Below are positions 33,444-41,707 of a DNA stretch of 64,000 nt, in pieces. The stretch spans positions 186,001-250,000 of the forward strand of contig NZ_MACF01000119.1 of assembly GCF_001884045.1 (NCBI RefSeq), read 5' to 3'. Origin of the DNA: Bacillus mobilis (GTDB lineage Bacteria > Bacillota > Bacilli > Bacillales > Bacillaceae_G). The notes under the pieces were generated by a model. The model saw nothing but the letters and a program-made list of their open reading frames with translations, had not been told where the DNA came from and ran no database searches. The number at the start of each line of letters is the position of its first letter. Position 1 is the first letter of the stretch. A program made the translations under genes and the position numbers.

Positions 33444-33476
33444 AAAAAAGAGTACTTTACTTCAAAGTACTCTTTT
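33444..33476. terminator. bidirectional intrinsic terminator
   Basis: Stem AAAAGAGTACTTT / AAAGTACTCTTTT with a five-base loop between convergent genes. Confidence 0.88.
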
Positions 33477-33483
33477 GAAAATA

Positions 33484-33669
33484 TTACCACTTACGACATT
33501 TATCATCATCGTCGTCACGTTTACGATTACGACGGCAATCATCACAATCACAGTCACGTTTACGTCTACAACCACAATCATCACAATCTCTGCGTCTGCA
33601 TCTTCCAAACATTAAATCATCCCAAAATCTATTACAATCTCTACGTCTACAACCACAATTATTACACAT
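33484..33669 (-). CDS. Cys/Arg/Asp-rich repeat peptide
   Basis: 61 residues from ATG eight bases after GGGGAGAG. Composition is extreme: 12 Cys, 16 Arg and 15 Asp. Repeats of the type CxxCxCRRRDC recur (CNNCGCRRRDC, CRRRDCDDCGCRRKRDC, CDCDDCRRNRKR) and a run of five Asp closes the protein before KCRKW. No Gly/Ser-rich leader of bacteriocin type is present. It may bind metal, cross-link, or be a spore-surface component; none is proven. The opposite-strand frame rich in His/Asn/Tyr is taken as a shadow. Ends in a bidirectional terminator. Confidence 0.6.
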   Translation of the reverse strand: MCNNCGCRRRDCNRFWDDLMFGRCRRRDCDDCGCRRKRDCDCDDCRRNRKRDDDDDKCRKW

Positions 33670-33794
33670 GAATATGACTCTCCCCTCTATAGCGTTCATC
33701 ATATTCTATGTTTAAAAACGAAAAAGGCTTGTTTACTAGTCTATTTTAAATGTATTCATTTGGTATAATTTGAATCTATATTACTAATTTATCC

Positions 33795-34244
33795 CTATAC
33801 TTCCTTCTGCGCCTCCACTGCCCGCTTCAATCTCTGCAACATATATCCAATTCCTTTACACCCAGCTAATGGGTACGTAATGATTTCTACTGGATACAAT
33901 TGTGTCACTACTTTCTTATGCTTCTTGCCTGCAAGTAAAACAATTTCATCATACTGAAGTAAGTCTTTTTCAATCAATTGTTGTTGTAATTGTTCCATAC
34001 TAATAATTTCATCGCTCTTTGAATCAAAGGCAAGATCATAGTTTTCTAGTACAATATCATTTGGTCTTAAAAATCCATGCTTCGCTGATAATATAACCCA
34101 ATTCTCAAAAAACATAGTTGCATACGCCTGACATGCTTTTCCGAATGGGCTAACATATACATCTTTTGCCTCCATCGGCCCGTAATCTGGATACTTATCC
34201 CAAATTTTCTTTTTTCCGCATGGAATTATGCATAACCTTTTCAT
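33795..34244 (-). CDS. DUF6884-like protein
   Basis: 149 residues opening MKRLCIIPCGKKKIWDKYP, then YVSPFGKACQAYATMFFENWVILSAKHGFLRPNDIVLENYDL and YPLAGCKGIGYML. The CGKKK head and the SAKHGFL...P...Y core are those of the DUF6884 family, a Rossmann-like group associated with nucleotide or base-processing genes in other contexts. No biochemical function is established. The neighbour upstream, a HExxH protein, is 20 bases away on the same strand. Confidence 0.7.
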   Translation of the reverse strand: MKRLCIIPCGKKKIWDKYPDYGPMEAKDVYVSPFGKACQAYATMFFENWVILSAKHGFLRPNDIVLENYDLAFDSKSDEIISMEQLQQQLIEKDLLQYDEIVLLAGKKHKKVVTQLYPVEIITYPLAGCKGIGYMLQRLKRAVEAQKEV

Positions 34245-34264
34245 CGTTATTTCTTACCTCAATT

Positions 34265-35470
34265 CTAACTTTTTAAATATAAAAATATTGAATTCCCTAC
34301 TTCTTCATACTCAGCTTCTATATCTCCAATACCCACTATGTTCCAACCATTATTGGTTTCTATCGGCTTTTCATTCATTATAATATGAACTTGTGTCATA
34401 TTTTTAAAATCTTCTTCAAAAGATGCTAAAACAGGTTGATTTATCATATATGTTTTATTATGTATACTTACACTTAAAAAGGTTTTATGTAACGCTTTAT
34501 TTTTGTTTAATTTTACATTCATTGGATTAAACGAATTTAATTGTATATTCCCTACAATATACAAATGATATCCTTTTTCCTTATAAAATTGTTTAAATTC
34601 CTTGTCTCTTTCGTTTTGAACAAAATGAAGGATTTGCTTCGTTTCTTTGCTTATTGCAAATTCATTATTTAAACTTAAAACAACATTCATATTTTGTTTT
34701 AAAAAAGCATATAACGATTTATCACTATTAAAGAAGTTCGTTTTCCATTCAGGATGGATTTCATCTAATAATAAACATAAAAGCATTCCTGAGCTATAGC
34801 AGCTCTTCCTAATGTTATAATTAGCATCATATGTATCTAAAATAAGTCCGCTATATTTTCGTAATGTTTCACTTTCATCATTTATACATACTTCAATGCG
34901 GGCGTTCATTTCAACATACCAAGCAGGCCCCTCTATACTTTCAACCATACACTCATAAGTTATAAACTCTTCTTTTATAAAATGAGTTCTTTGTTCTCTT
35001 AATTCGATAAATTGCTTAATATAATTATTTTTCTCAGCTTGTGACTTACAATGCACAGCATTATATAAACAAATTCGCTCTTTATTTCGCAACTCTATAT
35101 TTTCTTCTGTTATAGGATATTGAAATCCTAAAGATTCATTTGGAAATTTACTTTCTTTATTCAAATATTGATAGCAATGAAAAAGTTCATGCACCACAAC
35201 TGCATGTAAATTTTCATAATTTCTATGCCTATTCATATTCACAATGGCAGTCGGATAATCTTTGAATAGGATAAATGTATCACCCTTAAATTGTTCATCC
35301 CACTTTAAAACAGTGTACTCATTATCAGGTTTCAAAAATAATGGATGATGAAATACATACACATGCTTATCATCATATAATGCAAATGCAGTCCTATTGA
35401 AACCAGGCCATAGCGTATTCAATAATTCTATATTTACATCTTTCTTTATTCGATTTAATATATTGTTCAT
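34265..35470 (-). CDS. uncharacterised HExxH putative metallopeptidase
   Basis: About 401 residues, cytoplasmic by lack of signal peptide. A zinc-binding HELFH sits at residues 94-98 (VVVHELFHCYQY), and acidic residues in ECMVESIEGPAWYVE (about 173-187) are candidates for the third ligand, the gluzincin spacing. The C-terminal 150 residues are beta-rich. No named family recognised. The ATG is placed nine bases after GGGGTG; a TTG four codons earlier is possible. Likely co-transcribed with the DUF6884 gene downstream. Confidence 0.6.
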   Translation of the reverse strand: MNNILNRIKKDVNIELLNTLWPGFNRTAFALYDDKHVYVFHHPLFLKPDNEYTVLKWDEQFKGDTFILFKDYPTAIVNMNRHRNYENLHAVVVHELFHCYQYLNKESKFPNESLGFQYPITEENIELRNKERICLYNAVHCKSQAEKNNYIKQFIELREQRTHFIKEEFITYECMVESIEGPAWYVEMNARIEVCINDESETLRKYSGLILDTYDANYNIRKSCYSSGMLLCLLLDEIHPEWKTNFFNSDKSLYAFLKQNMNVVLSLNNEFAISKETKQILHFVQNERDKEFKQFYKEKGYHLYIVGNIQLNSFNPMNVKLNKNKALHKTFLSVSIHNKTYMINQPVLASFEEDFKNMTQVHIIMNEKPIETNNGWNIVGIGDIEAEYEEVGNSIFLYLKS

Positions 35471-35631
35471 TATATGTAACACCCCTATATCATTCTACAT
35501 ACATCTATTCTATTCCACTTAAAAACAACCCTTTTATTTACATAAATGTTAGAAAAGTATATATCTTTTCTTAAACTATAATGTATTATATAAATATACA
35601 TGTGATGATTTTATGAAAAGGAGGTGAACAA

Positions 35632-35829
35632 GTGAGAAATATAATTCCTGCACTAGTACTCTATATTATTGTTTGCATAATCGCTATGATTGCTCCAGCA
35701 TCCCAAGGTTATAATCATATTGGCTGGAAGTTGTTTGTTGGGCAAGCGTATGCCATACCTATTTTCATCATTGCAGCTATTATTACATTTTATATAAACA
35801 AGAAAAAATCTACGAATAAACAGTTATAA
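35632..35829 (+). CDS. small two-helix membrane protein
   Basis: 65 residues, GTG start seven bases after AAAAGGAGG. Two membrane helices (about 5-22 and 39-56) with a short loop and a basic tail KKKSTNKQL. No family recognised. Ends in a bidirectional terminator. Confidence 0.6.
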   Translation: MRNIIPALVLYIIVCIIAMIAPASQGYNHIGWKLFVGQAYAIPIFIIAAIITFYINKKKSTNKQL

Positions 35830-35855
35830 GGATAGCTAAATGCTATCCTTATTTT
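35828..35855. terminator. bidirectional intrinsic terminator
   Basis: Nine-base stem AAGGATAGC / GCTATCCTT with ATTTT following; overlaps the ends of two convergent genes. Confidence 0.8.
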
Positions 35856-37495
35856 AATTCGCTAATCAGATCCAAAATAACACTTGCAGTACTTTCTATC
35901 CTTTCTTCCGAAAAATCAAACGTGACACCTGTTTTTTCATATATTTCTTGTATAGGTAAATTCCAATCTGCACTCGCTCCCTCTTTAAAGAAAGCAATCG
36001 CTTTTTCTGGGTCTTTCCGATAAATTTGAAACAATTGCATTGCTCCTATTTGTGCAATGGCGTATTCAATTTTATAAAAAGGAAACTGAACATAGTGAAA
36101 TGACTCTATCCAGCTTGCACCGGTTTCATTCTCTAATCCTGTAATATCGACTGATGAATATTGATACCTTTTGCATATTTCAGCGTATTTCTTATCACGT
36201 TCTTCTGGTGTATGATTTGGATTTGTATAGAGCCAGTGCTGAAATACATCTCCTGCAATTGACGACATTAATAAAGACAAAGCACGATATAATTGTACGC
36301 GCTGCACTTCTTTGTATTCACCCTCTTGCTTATAAAAGATATCCAGCTTATCCATTACTAGTAACTCAAGACTGAGGGAATAAAGCTCAGCCACCTCTTC
36401 ACGAAGATATTTTTCTTGCATACTACTATCATTGTTAAATTGTTTATAAAAATGAAAGGCATGTCCCACTTCATGTATGAGTGCATTAATTGCATAAAAT
36501 GATGGACTAAAATTAGAATAAACAAAAACCTCTTTACTATGAGGCAAAGTAAAACAAGCGGCTCCTGGCGCTTTATTTTCACATTCTTCTACGTCAATGA
36601 ATCCAGCTTTCCTTATATGAACAAATTGCTCATAAAAATATAAATCCGTCTTCTGAAACATTTCTTCCACCCCATTCAATAAATCAATGGTATTTTGAAA
36701 CGGGGCTTTTAGTAAATAACATGGGGTAAGATCCCAAGGGCGATACGTTTTTACACCGAGATTCTTTTTAGAAAGACTTCCTAACTGTTCCCATATTGGT
36801 ACAACATACTTTTCTATAGATTCATGGAGCTTATAGCAATCATCAATACTGTAATCTCTGTTTTTTTGTTTCAAAGCATATTCACTATAATTATTAAATC
36901 CTGCATATAAAGCTATCTCATTCCGCAATTGTATAAGTTCATTCATAATACAATCTATTTCTATTTTCACTACACTTCTTGCTTCACATAAAGCGTACCA
37001 AGCTTTTTCGCGAATAGCTCTATTAGGGTTATCTAACTTTGCTTTTATGTATGCATACGTCTTTTGCTCGCCTTCCCAATTAATAACAATATTAGACATT
37101 ATTTCTCTATATTTCGTAATAAGTTCTTGCTCTTTAATGGAAAGAGCAATGTTCTTTTCATTAAACATTTTATTTTTTACCAATCTTGCTTTTTTCATAA
37201 AACCGTATTTCTGCTCATCTAATAAGTCGGAAAACGGGGACTCTCTAAATTTCTGGTCAAATTTTGCATTGTATCTTTTTAAAAGTGGTTGAATTGTATT
37301 TTGATTATACATATGTAAATTACGTTTATTTCTGTCATTTGTATCTCTATAAGTGGCAATTAAACTACTTGTTATCTCCTCTTCTACTTCAGCGTTTACA
37401 CGCAGTTCCTCTAAAAGCCAACGCTCTAACTCTGAAATAGAATTAATATTTCGCTCTAAAAGAGACTGTAATTTACTTTCTAAACCATTTAACAT
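35849..37495 (-). CDS. M3 family oligoendopeptidase (PepF-like)
   Basis: About 548 residues. The zinc site is HEVGHAFHFYKQF near residue 340 (HExxH), followed by the M3 third-ligand region REEVAELYSLSLELLVMD about 25 residues on. C-terminal YVQFPFYKIEYAIAQIGAMQLFQIY is the PepF/thimet end. It degrades small peptides in the cytoplasm. The ATG with GGGAGGA upstream is preferred over a TTG two codons earlier. Single-gene unit. Confidence 0.88.
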   Translation of the reverse strand: MLNGLESKLQSLLERNINSISELERWLLEELRVNAEVEEEITSSLIATYRDTNDRNKRNLHMYNQNTIQPLLKRYNAKFDQKFRESPFSDLLDEQKYGFMKKARLVKNKMFNEKNIALSIKEQELITKYREIMSNIVINWEGEQKTYAYIKAKLDNPNRAIREKAWYALCEARSVVKIEIDCIMNELIQLRNEIALYAGFNNYSEYALKQKNRDYSIDDCYKLHESIEKYVVPIWEQLGSLSKKNLGVKTYRPWDLTPCYLLKAPFQNTIDLLNGVEEMFQKTDLYFYEQFVHIRKAGFIDVEECENKAPGAACFTLPHSKEVFVYSNFSPSFYAINALIHEVGHAFHFYKQFNNDSSMQEKYLREEVAELYSLSLELLVMDKLDIFYKQEGEYKEVQRVQLYRALSLLMSSIAGDVFQHWLYTNPNHTPEERDKKYAEICKRYQYSSVDITGLENETGASWIESFHYVQFPFYKIEYAIAQIGAMQLFQIYRKDPEKAIAFFKEGASADWNLPIQEIYEKTGVTFDFSEERIESTASVILDLISELK

Positions 37496-37536
37496 ACACA
37501 ATCCTCCCGTTTTTAATTTTCTGTTTTTTGAAGATA

Positions 37537-37577
37537 AAAAAAGGACAAGTAGCCAATCTGACTACTTGTCCTTTTTT
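37537..37577 (-). terminator. intrinsic terminator of ppaC
   Basis: 16-bp perfect stem AAAAAAGGACAAGTAG with complement and a nine-base loop, 22 bases after the ppaC stop. Confidence 0.88.
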
Positions 37578-37598
37578 GTTAAACCATACTCAATAATA

Positions 37599-38528
37599 TT
37601 AAGCTTGGAATGCTTCTGTTAATACTGGTACGATTTGTTTTTTACGAGATACAACACCTTTTAAAGTAGCCGTGTTGTTTTCTAGAGATACGTTGTATGC
37701 TTTCTCAACAACGTTTGCTGCTTTACCGATCGCAAGACCGACAGAATCGTTAGTTAAGATATCAGTTACAACGAATAAGAATAGGTCTAAACCTTTTTCT
37801 TCTACTACTGCAGAGATAACTTTTTCAAGTTCCGCTTGGTGTACAAGAACGTCGTTTGTATCAACAGCGTTTACTTGTGCGATTTCAACTTTCGCATTAC
37901 CCATTTGGAATTCTTTAGCGTCAAGAGAGATTAATTGCTCCATTGTTTTTCCGCTTAAGTCAGCACCAGCTTTTAACATTTCTAAGCCGTAGCTATCAGC
38001 ATCTACACCAGCGATTTCTGCTAATTCACGAGCTGCTGCTACGTCTTGCTCTGTGCAAGTTGGAGATTTGAATAGTAAAGAATCTGAAATGATTGCAGAT
38101 AACATTAAACCTGCAACTTCTTTACGAATTGTAACGCCATTTTCTTTGTACATTTTGTTTAAGATTGTAGCTGTACAACCAACTGGCTCACAACGGTAGT
38201 AAATAGGATCGCTTGTTTCAAAGTTAGCAATACGGTGATGGTCAATAACTTCTAACACACGAACAGATTCGATATCGTTAGCACTTTGTTGACGCTCGTT
38301 ATGATCAACTAAAATAACGTTGTCCACTTCGCTTGCAACTGTCTCAACAAAACGCGGTCCTTCTACTTTAAAATGGTCTAACGCAAATTGAGTTTCACCG
38401 CTGATTTCGCCTAAACGTACAGGCTCAGCATTCATTCCTAATTCTTTTTTCAATTCTGCATAAGCAATTGCAGAACAAATTGCATCTGTATCTGGGTTTT
38501 TATGCCCGAAAACTAGTACTTTTTCCAT
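37599..38528 (-). CDS. ppaC: manganese-dependent inorganic pyrophosphatase (family II)
   Basis: 309 residues of the DHH superfamily. Metal motifs: [21 protein letters not shown] near residue 5 (HxxxxDxD), [11 protein letters not shown] near 73 (DHN), and [10 protein letters not shown] near 97 (DHH); the C-terminal DHHA2 domain closes with SRKKQIVP containing the phosphate-binding SRKKQ. It hydrolyses pyrophosphate to drive biosynthesis. The start MEKVLVF follows GAGGTGG; a 28-residue upstream extension is rejected. Codon use looks more optimised than neighbours, as expected for high expression. Confidence 0.94.
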   Translation of the reverse strand: MEKVLVFGHKNPDTDAICSAIAYAELKKELGMNAEPVRLGEISGETQFALDHFKVEGPRFVETVASEVDNVILVDHNERQQSANDIESVRVLEVIDHHRIANFETSDPIYYRCEPVGCTATILNKMYKENGVTIRKEVAGLMLSAIISDSLLFKSPTCTEQDVAAARELAEIAGVDADSYGLEMLKAGADLSGKTMEQLISLDAKEFQMGNAKVEIAQVNAVDTNDVLVHQAELEKVISAVVEEKGLDLFLFVVTDILTNDSVGLAIGKAANVVEKAYNVSLENNTATLKGVVSRKKQIVPVLTEAFQA

Positions 38529-38640
38529 GTTTTCCACCTCTTCATGAAAAGGATATCTTAAAGAAGCAAATATGACAATATTTAAAGCCCAATTTTTTAT
38601 AAATAATTGCACTTTCTTCTATATTTTTCATCGTTTTTCG

Positions 38641-38673
38641 TAAAAAAGATCATCTAAAATGAATTAGATGATC
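38641..38673 (-). terminator. intrinsic terminator of single-domain LPMO gene
   Basis: Stem GATCATCTAA / TTAGATGATC with six-base loop; A-run at 38642-38647 gives the U-tail on the minus strand. Confidence 0.82.
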
Positions 38674-38689
38674 AAAATGTATATTTTAT

Positions 38690-39355
38690 TTAAAATAGTG
38701 TAGGAACTTGCACTACATGATTTAGCGCGAAATCCGATGCCAAACCATTATTTACAAGGTTAACATCTATAACTTGATAAAATGCATTCCCCGTATCTGC
38801 AATTTCCCATACAGCTAAAATAAGGTGATATCCATTTCTATCAGTAGGTACATTCGCTTCATGTGTTACGGAAGTTCCTGGTTTAACTCCTCCGTCATTT
38901 TTCACATAGAATGGTACTAAATCTAAATCAGATCGTGATAATGGTTTATTTGGATTCCAATCTTTTTTCGTAATATAATATTTCCATTCTTTCGTACTAT
39001 GAGGTGCGGTTAGTTTCCACTTAAATGTATTCGTCCCGCCGTTTAACGTAACTTTCTTCCACCTATCTACTGTTTGAACGTCTAAAGCAGGAAAATGGCC
39101 AGCTCCTGCGATTTGTCCATCAGAAGGTCCTAATAGAGGGAATCCACCTATTCCTTCTACACTTTGCGGTTCATATTGAATCGGACCGCAATTCACATTT
39201 ACCCCTTGCTTACATAAATAAGAACGGCTCGCTGGTGATTCTACATATCCATGAGCTGAAGCTTTTTCTGAAAAACCGAAAGTTAACAATCCCGTAAGTA
39301 ATATACCACCACTTAATATAACTTTCTTCACCTTTTGTAAACCTTTCGCTTTCAT
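38690..39355 (-). CDS. AA10 lytic polysaccharide monooxygenase, single domain
   Basis: 221 residues. Signal peptide about 1-34 (to ASA) leaves His35 as the first mature residue, which with His119 in TAPH makes the copper histidine brace. The AA10 fold includes HGYVESPASRSYLCKQGVNVNCG and NGYHLILAVWEIADTGNAFYQVIDV with the axial Phe. No binding module follows, unlike the four-module LPMO at 9.4 kb. Secreted, oxidising chitin or related glycans. The ATG fits GGGGATG spacing; upstream frame rejected. A 12-bp palindrome CAACTATAGTTG lies at 39389-39400. Confidence 0.93.
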   Translation of the reverse strand: MKAKGLQKVKKVILSGGILLTGLLTFGFSEKASAHGYVESPASRSYLCKQGVNVNCGPIQYEPQSVEGIGGFPLLGPSDGQIAGAGHFPALDVQTVDRWKKVTLNGGTNTFKWKLTAPHSTKEWKYYITKKDWNPNKPLSRSDLDLVPFYVKNDGGVKPGTSVTHEANVPTDRNGYHLILAVWEIADTGNAFYQVIDVNLVNNGLASDFALNHVVQVPTLF

Positions 39356-39602
39356 CCCGACATCCCCTTTCGCATAATAAAGCGAAAACAACTATAGTTG
39401 CCTAGTCATCTCCTCTACATTCATTATAAGTCGAGTAGCATAACGAAATGAACCCTCTAAAAACTTTCTCAAATTCAATTAGTACATTAAATAAATTTTA
39501 TTGATACATTCAAATAACACCGCTAGAGAAATATAGGCGGTGTTAAATATACTCAATTAAACTATTCATTTATAAATAAATTACGCTATCGGCAAAGCTA
39601 GT

Positions 39603-40118
39603 CTAGTTATCAAATAGCCCTCTCCCTCTCAGATTTGCGGAAACTGGCTCCTTTCCTACCTCTCGTGCCCATATAGATAACTGGCCGATATGGTGGATTT
39701 CGTGGACAATGACATGACGTATTAACTCTCCGTGTGTACATTCAATGACTCGGCGCCTAATTGATGCGTCTCTTGAGCTAATTGGCTCTTCATTGAAGTC
39801 AGCTTTTGAAAGTTTTCGAGAATCCATTTCATTTGTCCAAGATGTCACAAATGGCTTCACTTTCCCGTGGTATTGAGCTGAAAGATTTTTCACTTTTTGT
39901 AAGCTAGCATACTCTTCAAACGATGGCTCCTCAGGCACTGATTCACCACGCAACCCTAAGATCCACATATATTCCACATCTACAATGTGAAATAGAGTAT
40001 GTAGTATACTGCCGAACCCACCGACCCGTTTCTTTACCAGTTCTTCGGCTGAGATGTCTTCGCACCAAATAAACCAATCATTACGAACTTGCCAGTTATA
40101 TTGAAACAGTTTCAACAT
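39603..40118 (-). CDS. DinB family protein
   Basis: About 171 residues. The DinB four-helix bundle is shown by ILHTLFHIVDVEYMWILGLRG near residue 37 with the first metal His, and HVIVHEIHHIGQLSIWARE near 135 with HEIHH giving the other ligands. Family members are metal-dependent transferases, such as bacillithiol S-transferases; this one is unassigned. Start after GGAGG; a hairpin at 39516-39544 may terminate it. Confidence 0.86.
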   Translation of the reverse strand: MLKLFQYNWQVRNDWFIWCEDISAEELVKKRVGGFGSILHTLFHIVDVEYMWILGLRGESVPEEPSFEEYASLQKVKNLSAQYHGKVKPFVTSWTNEMDSRKLSKADFNEEPISSRDASIRRRVIECTHGELIRHVIVHEIHHIGQLSIWAREVGKEPVSANLRGRGLFDN

Positions 40119-40181
40119 TACAGGAACCTCCATCTTTTAGATTAACATTTACTATTCACCAAAAGACTTCAAAATTCCTAT

Positions 40182-40325
40182 GTGAACTACCACCCACTTA
40201 GTATCACTTACGAGCTTACCCCGAAGTGGGGGCGTCTCGGTTCATCGCTACTTTTGACAGCTAACGAATTTGTCATAGGGCAGACAGTCGATCTAACACG
40301 CTTGAGGAAGGAGACTTCTTTTGGA
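40182..40325 (-). mobile_element. IS200/IS605-type right-end remnant (tnpB 3' end, omega-RNA-like hairpin)
   Basis: The gap 40119-40517 holds no complete gene. On the minus strand a frame ending in DEPRRPHFGVSS, stop at 40208, looks like a degraded TnpB C-terminus. It runs into a hairpin CCCACTT...AAGTGGG followed by GTAGTTCAC, the plan of right ends and guide RNA scaffolds of IS1341/IS605 elements. Only the last 140 bases remain; no tnpA or tnpB body is present. A decayed or deletion-derived scar is likely. Confidence 0.45.
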
Positions 40326-40517
40326 TAATACGTTAAATAATAACTCTAAAAAACCTGTTATCCCCCCTACAAACTAGCCCTTTAATTGAACGTTCCAGAT
40401 GAAGTTACAAGGTTTTATCAAACATTGTTTTAAATTATCAATATTTTTTATAAATCAACACACAAACATAATAACAAATGTTCTATTTGGAATTATTTAC
40501 CTTTCCAAACAAAAAAA

Positions 40518-41021
40518 CTAAATCATCTTATAATAAATTACCGTTGCATCTAACTCACCATTCGGAGAAATTGCGTATTCTGGTATTTTTCCAGCTTCTT
40601 TATAGTCTAATGATTTATACAATCTATTAGAAGGGTCTCCTTCTCTCGTATCAAGCACTATAAGAAACCTATTTTCTTGCTTTGCTCGCTCCTCTGCTTT
40701 TTGCATAAGCGAACGTCCAATGCCGTTACGTCTAAAGTTCGGGTGAGTCATTAACTTGCAAATTTCAGCTCTATGAATCCCATTCGGCTTTGTAACTAAA
40801 TGTAATTGAATACTCCCTGCCACTTCATTATTTATTTTAGCAACATACAAGATCACTTCTGGTGCTAATACAGTTCCCCAATACTTCGCGGATTCTTTTA
40901 GTTCCAATGGAGGTAAAAAACCAATTGACGCCCCATCATCTACAACCGTTTTCAAAAGTTTAGAAAGCTCTTCCACATCATCTTCTATTTGCTTAATCTC
41001 TTCAATTCCTACATTTTGCAT
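40518..41021 (-). CDS. GNAT family N-acetyltransferase
   Basis: 167 residues. The GNAT core is AGSIQLHLVTKPNGIHRAEICKLMTHPNFRRNGIGRSLMQKAEERAKQENRFLIVLDTREGDPSNRLYKSLDYKEAGKIPEYA. RRNGIG is the CoA loop, and TREGDPSNRLYKSLGY-like motif B fits a common Gram-positive subgroup. Substrate unknown. Single gene with AAGGGGG site upstream. Confidence 0.87.
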   Translation of the reverse strand: MQNVGIEEIKQIEDDVEELSKLLKTVVDDGASIGFLPPLELKESAKYWGTVLAPEVILYVAKINNEVAGSIQLHLVTKPNGIHRAEICKLMTHPNFRRNGIGRSLMQKAEERAKQENRFLIVLDTREGDPSNRLYKSLDYKEAGKIPEYAISPNGELDATVIYYKMI

Positions 41022-41197
41022 TACTAATCCCCCTTTTGTTTCATTGTACCAATTTTAAACGAAGGAACAATGAAATACTAAGATGAAATTATTAGAATCT
41101 ATAATTGGTTAGAGCATATACAAAGTTCTTTCTGATGTAGAGAAATCAATTTATAAAGACATAGAATATTAAAGTGAGTACAAATTTAATTTCACAT

Positions 41198-41234
41198 AAA
41201 AAACGTTTTAAACATAAAGTTTAAAACGTTTTTT
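41198..41234 (-). terminator. intrinsic terminator after AhpD-like gene
   Basis: 16-bp perfect stem AAAAAACGTTTTAAAC with complement around a five-base loop, next to the stop. Confidence 0.88.
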
Positions 41235-41239
41235 TACAT

Positions 41240-41605
41240 TCAATGATTTTGATTTTTCAGTTCTGTTAAACATTCCTGCACTAAAGTTACAGCTTGACTC
41301 ATTGCAGCTCCACCAGCAAATGCTGCTGATACACCACATGCTTCCAGAATTTCTTTATCTGAACATCCTTGATCCAGACAACCTTTTGTATGATAAATAG
41401 TACAGTATTCGTCTTGCGTTGCTAGACTAATTCCTAATGCAATAAGTTGTTTTTCTCTTTTTGTTAAAGAACCCTCTTGAAAACAAGCTTGCGTGAATGC
41501 ATTATACGTTTCAGCAATTTCAGGAATTTGGTTTGTAAAACTACCAATTCCTTCTTTATAATGATGTAGAACATCATTTACTGAACTATATTGTTCGTGT
41601 TCCAT
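41240..41605 (-). CDS. carboxymuconolactone decarboxylase family (YurZ/AhpD-like) protein
   Basis: 121 residues. The CMD fold is seen in REKQLIALGISLATQDEYCTIYHTKGCLDQGCSDKEILEACGVSAAFAGGAAM. Cys68 and His72 form the CxxxH part, but the other redox cysteine of AhpD is Asp65, so a thiol-disulfide cycle as in AhpD is unlikely. Several other cysteines (76, 81, 90) are near. Start ATG after a GGGGG site. Cytoplasmic; single-gene unit. Confidence 0.82.
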   Translation of the reverse strand: MEHEQYSSVNDVLHHYKEGIGSFTNQIPEIAETYNAFTQACFQEGSLTKREKQLIALGISLATQDEYCTIYHTKGCLDQGCSDKEILEACGVSAAFAGGAAMSQAVTLVQECLTELKNQNH

Positions 41606-41707
41606 CTTATTATTACCCCCATTCAAATTATGTGTACCTATTGTAGTATGTGATGAAAAGAAGGCAATATACCTTGACGAAAAGAATGAATATTCAGTTT
41701 ATTGTAA

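Noticed and set aside
33484-33669. Heterocycloanthracin-type bacteriocin precursor
   Set aside because: There is no leader peptide and no Gly-rich CxG repeats, and no cyclodehydratase or transporter gene near.
33393-33671. Plus-strand frame rich in His, Asn and Tyr opposite the Cys/Arg/Asp peptide
   Set aside because: It crosses a strong terminator and overlaps the end of the gene before it; its composition is the mirror of the Cys-rich repeats.
38529-38612. 28-residue extension of the pyrophosphatase
   Set aside because: Family II pyrophosphatases start directly with the GHKNPDTD strand, and GAGGTGG lies before the inner ATG.
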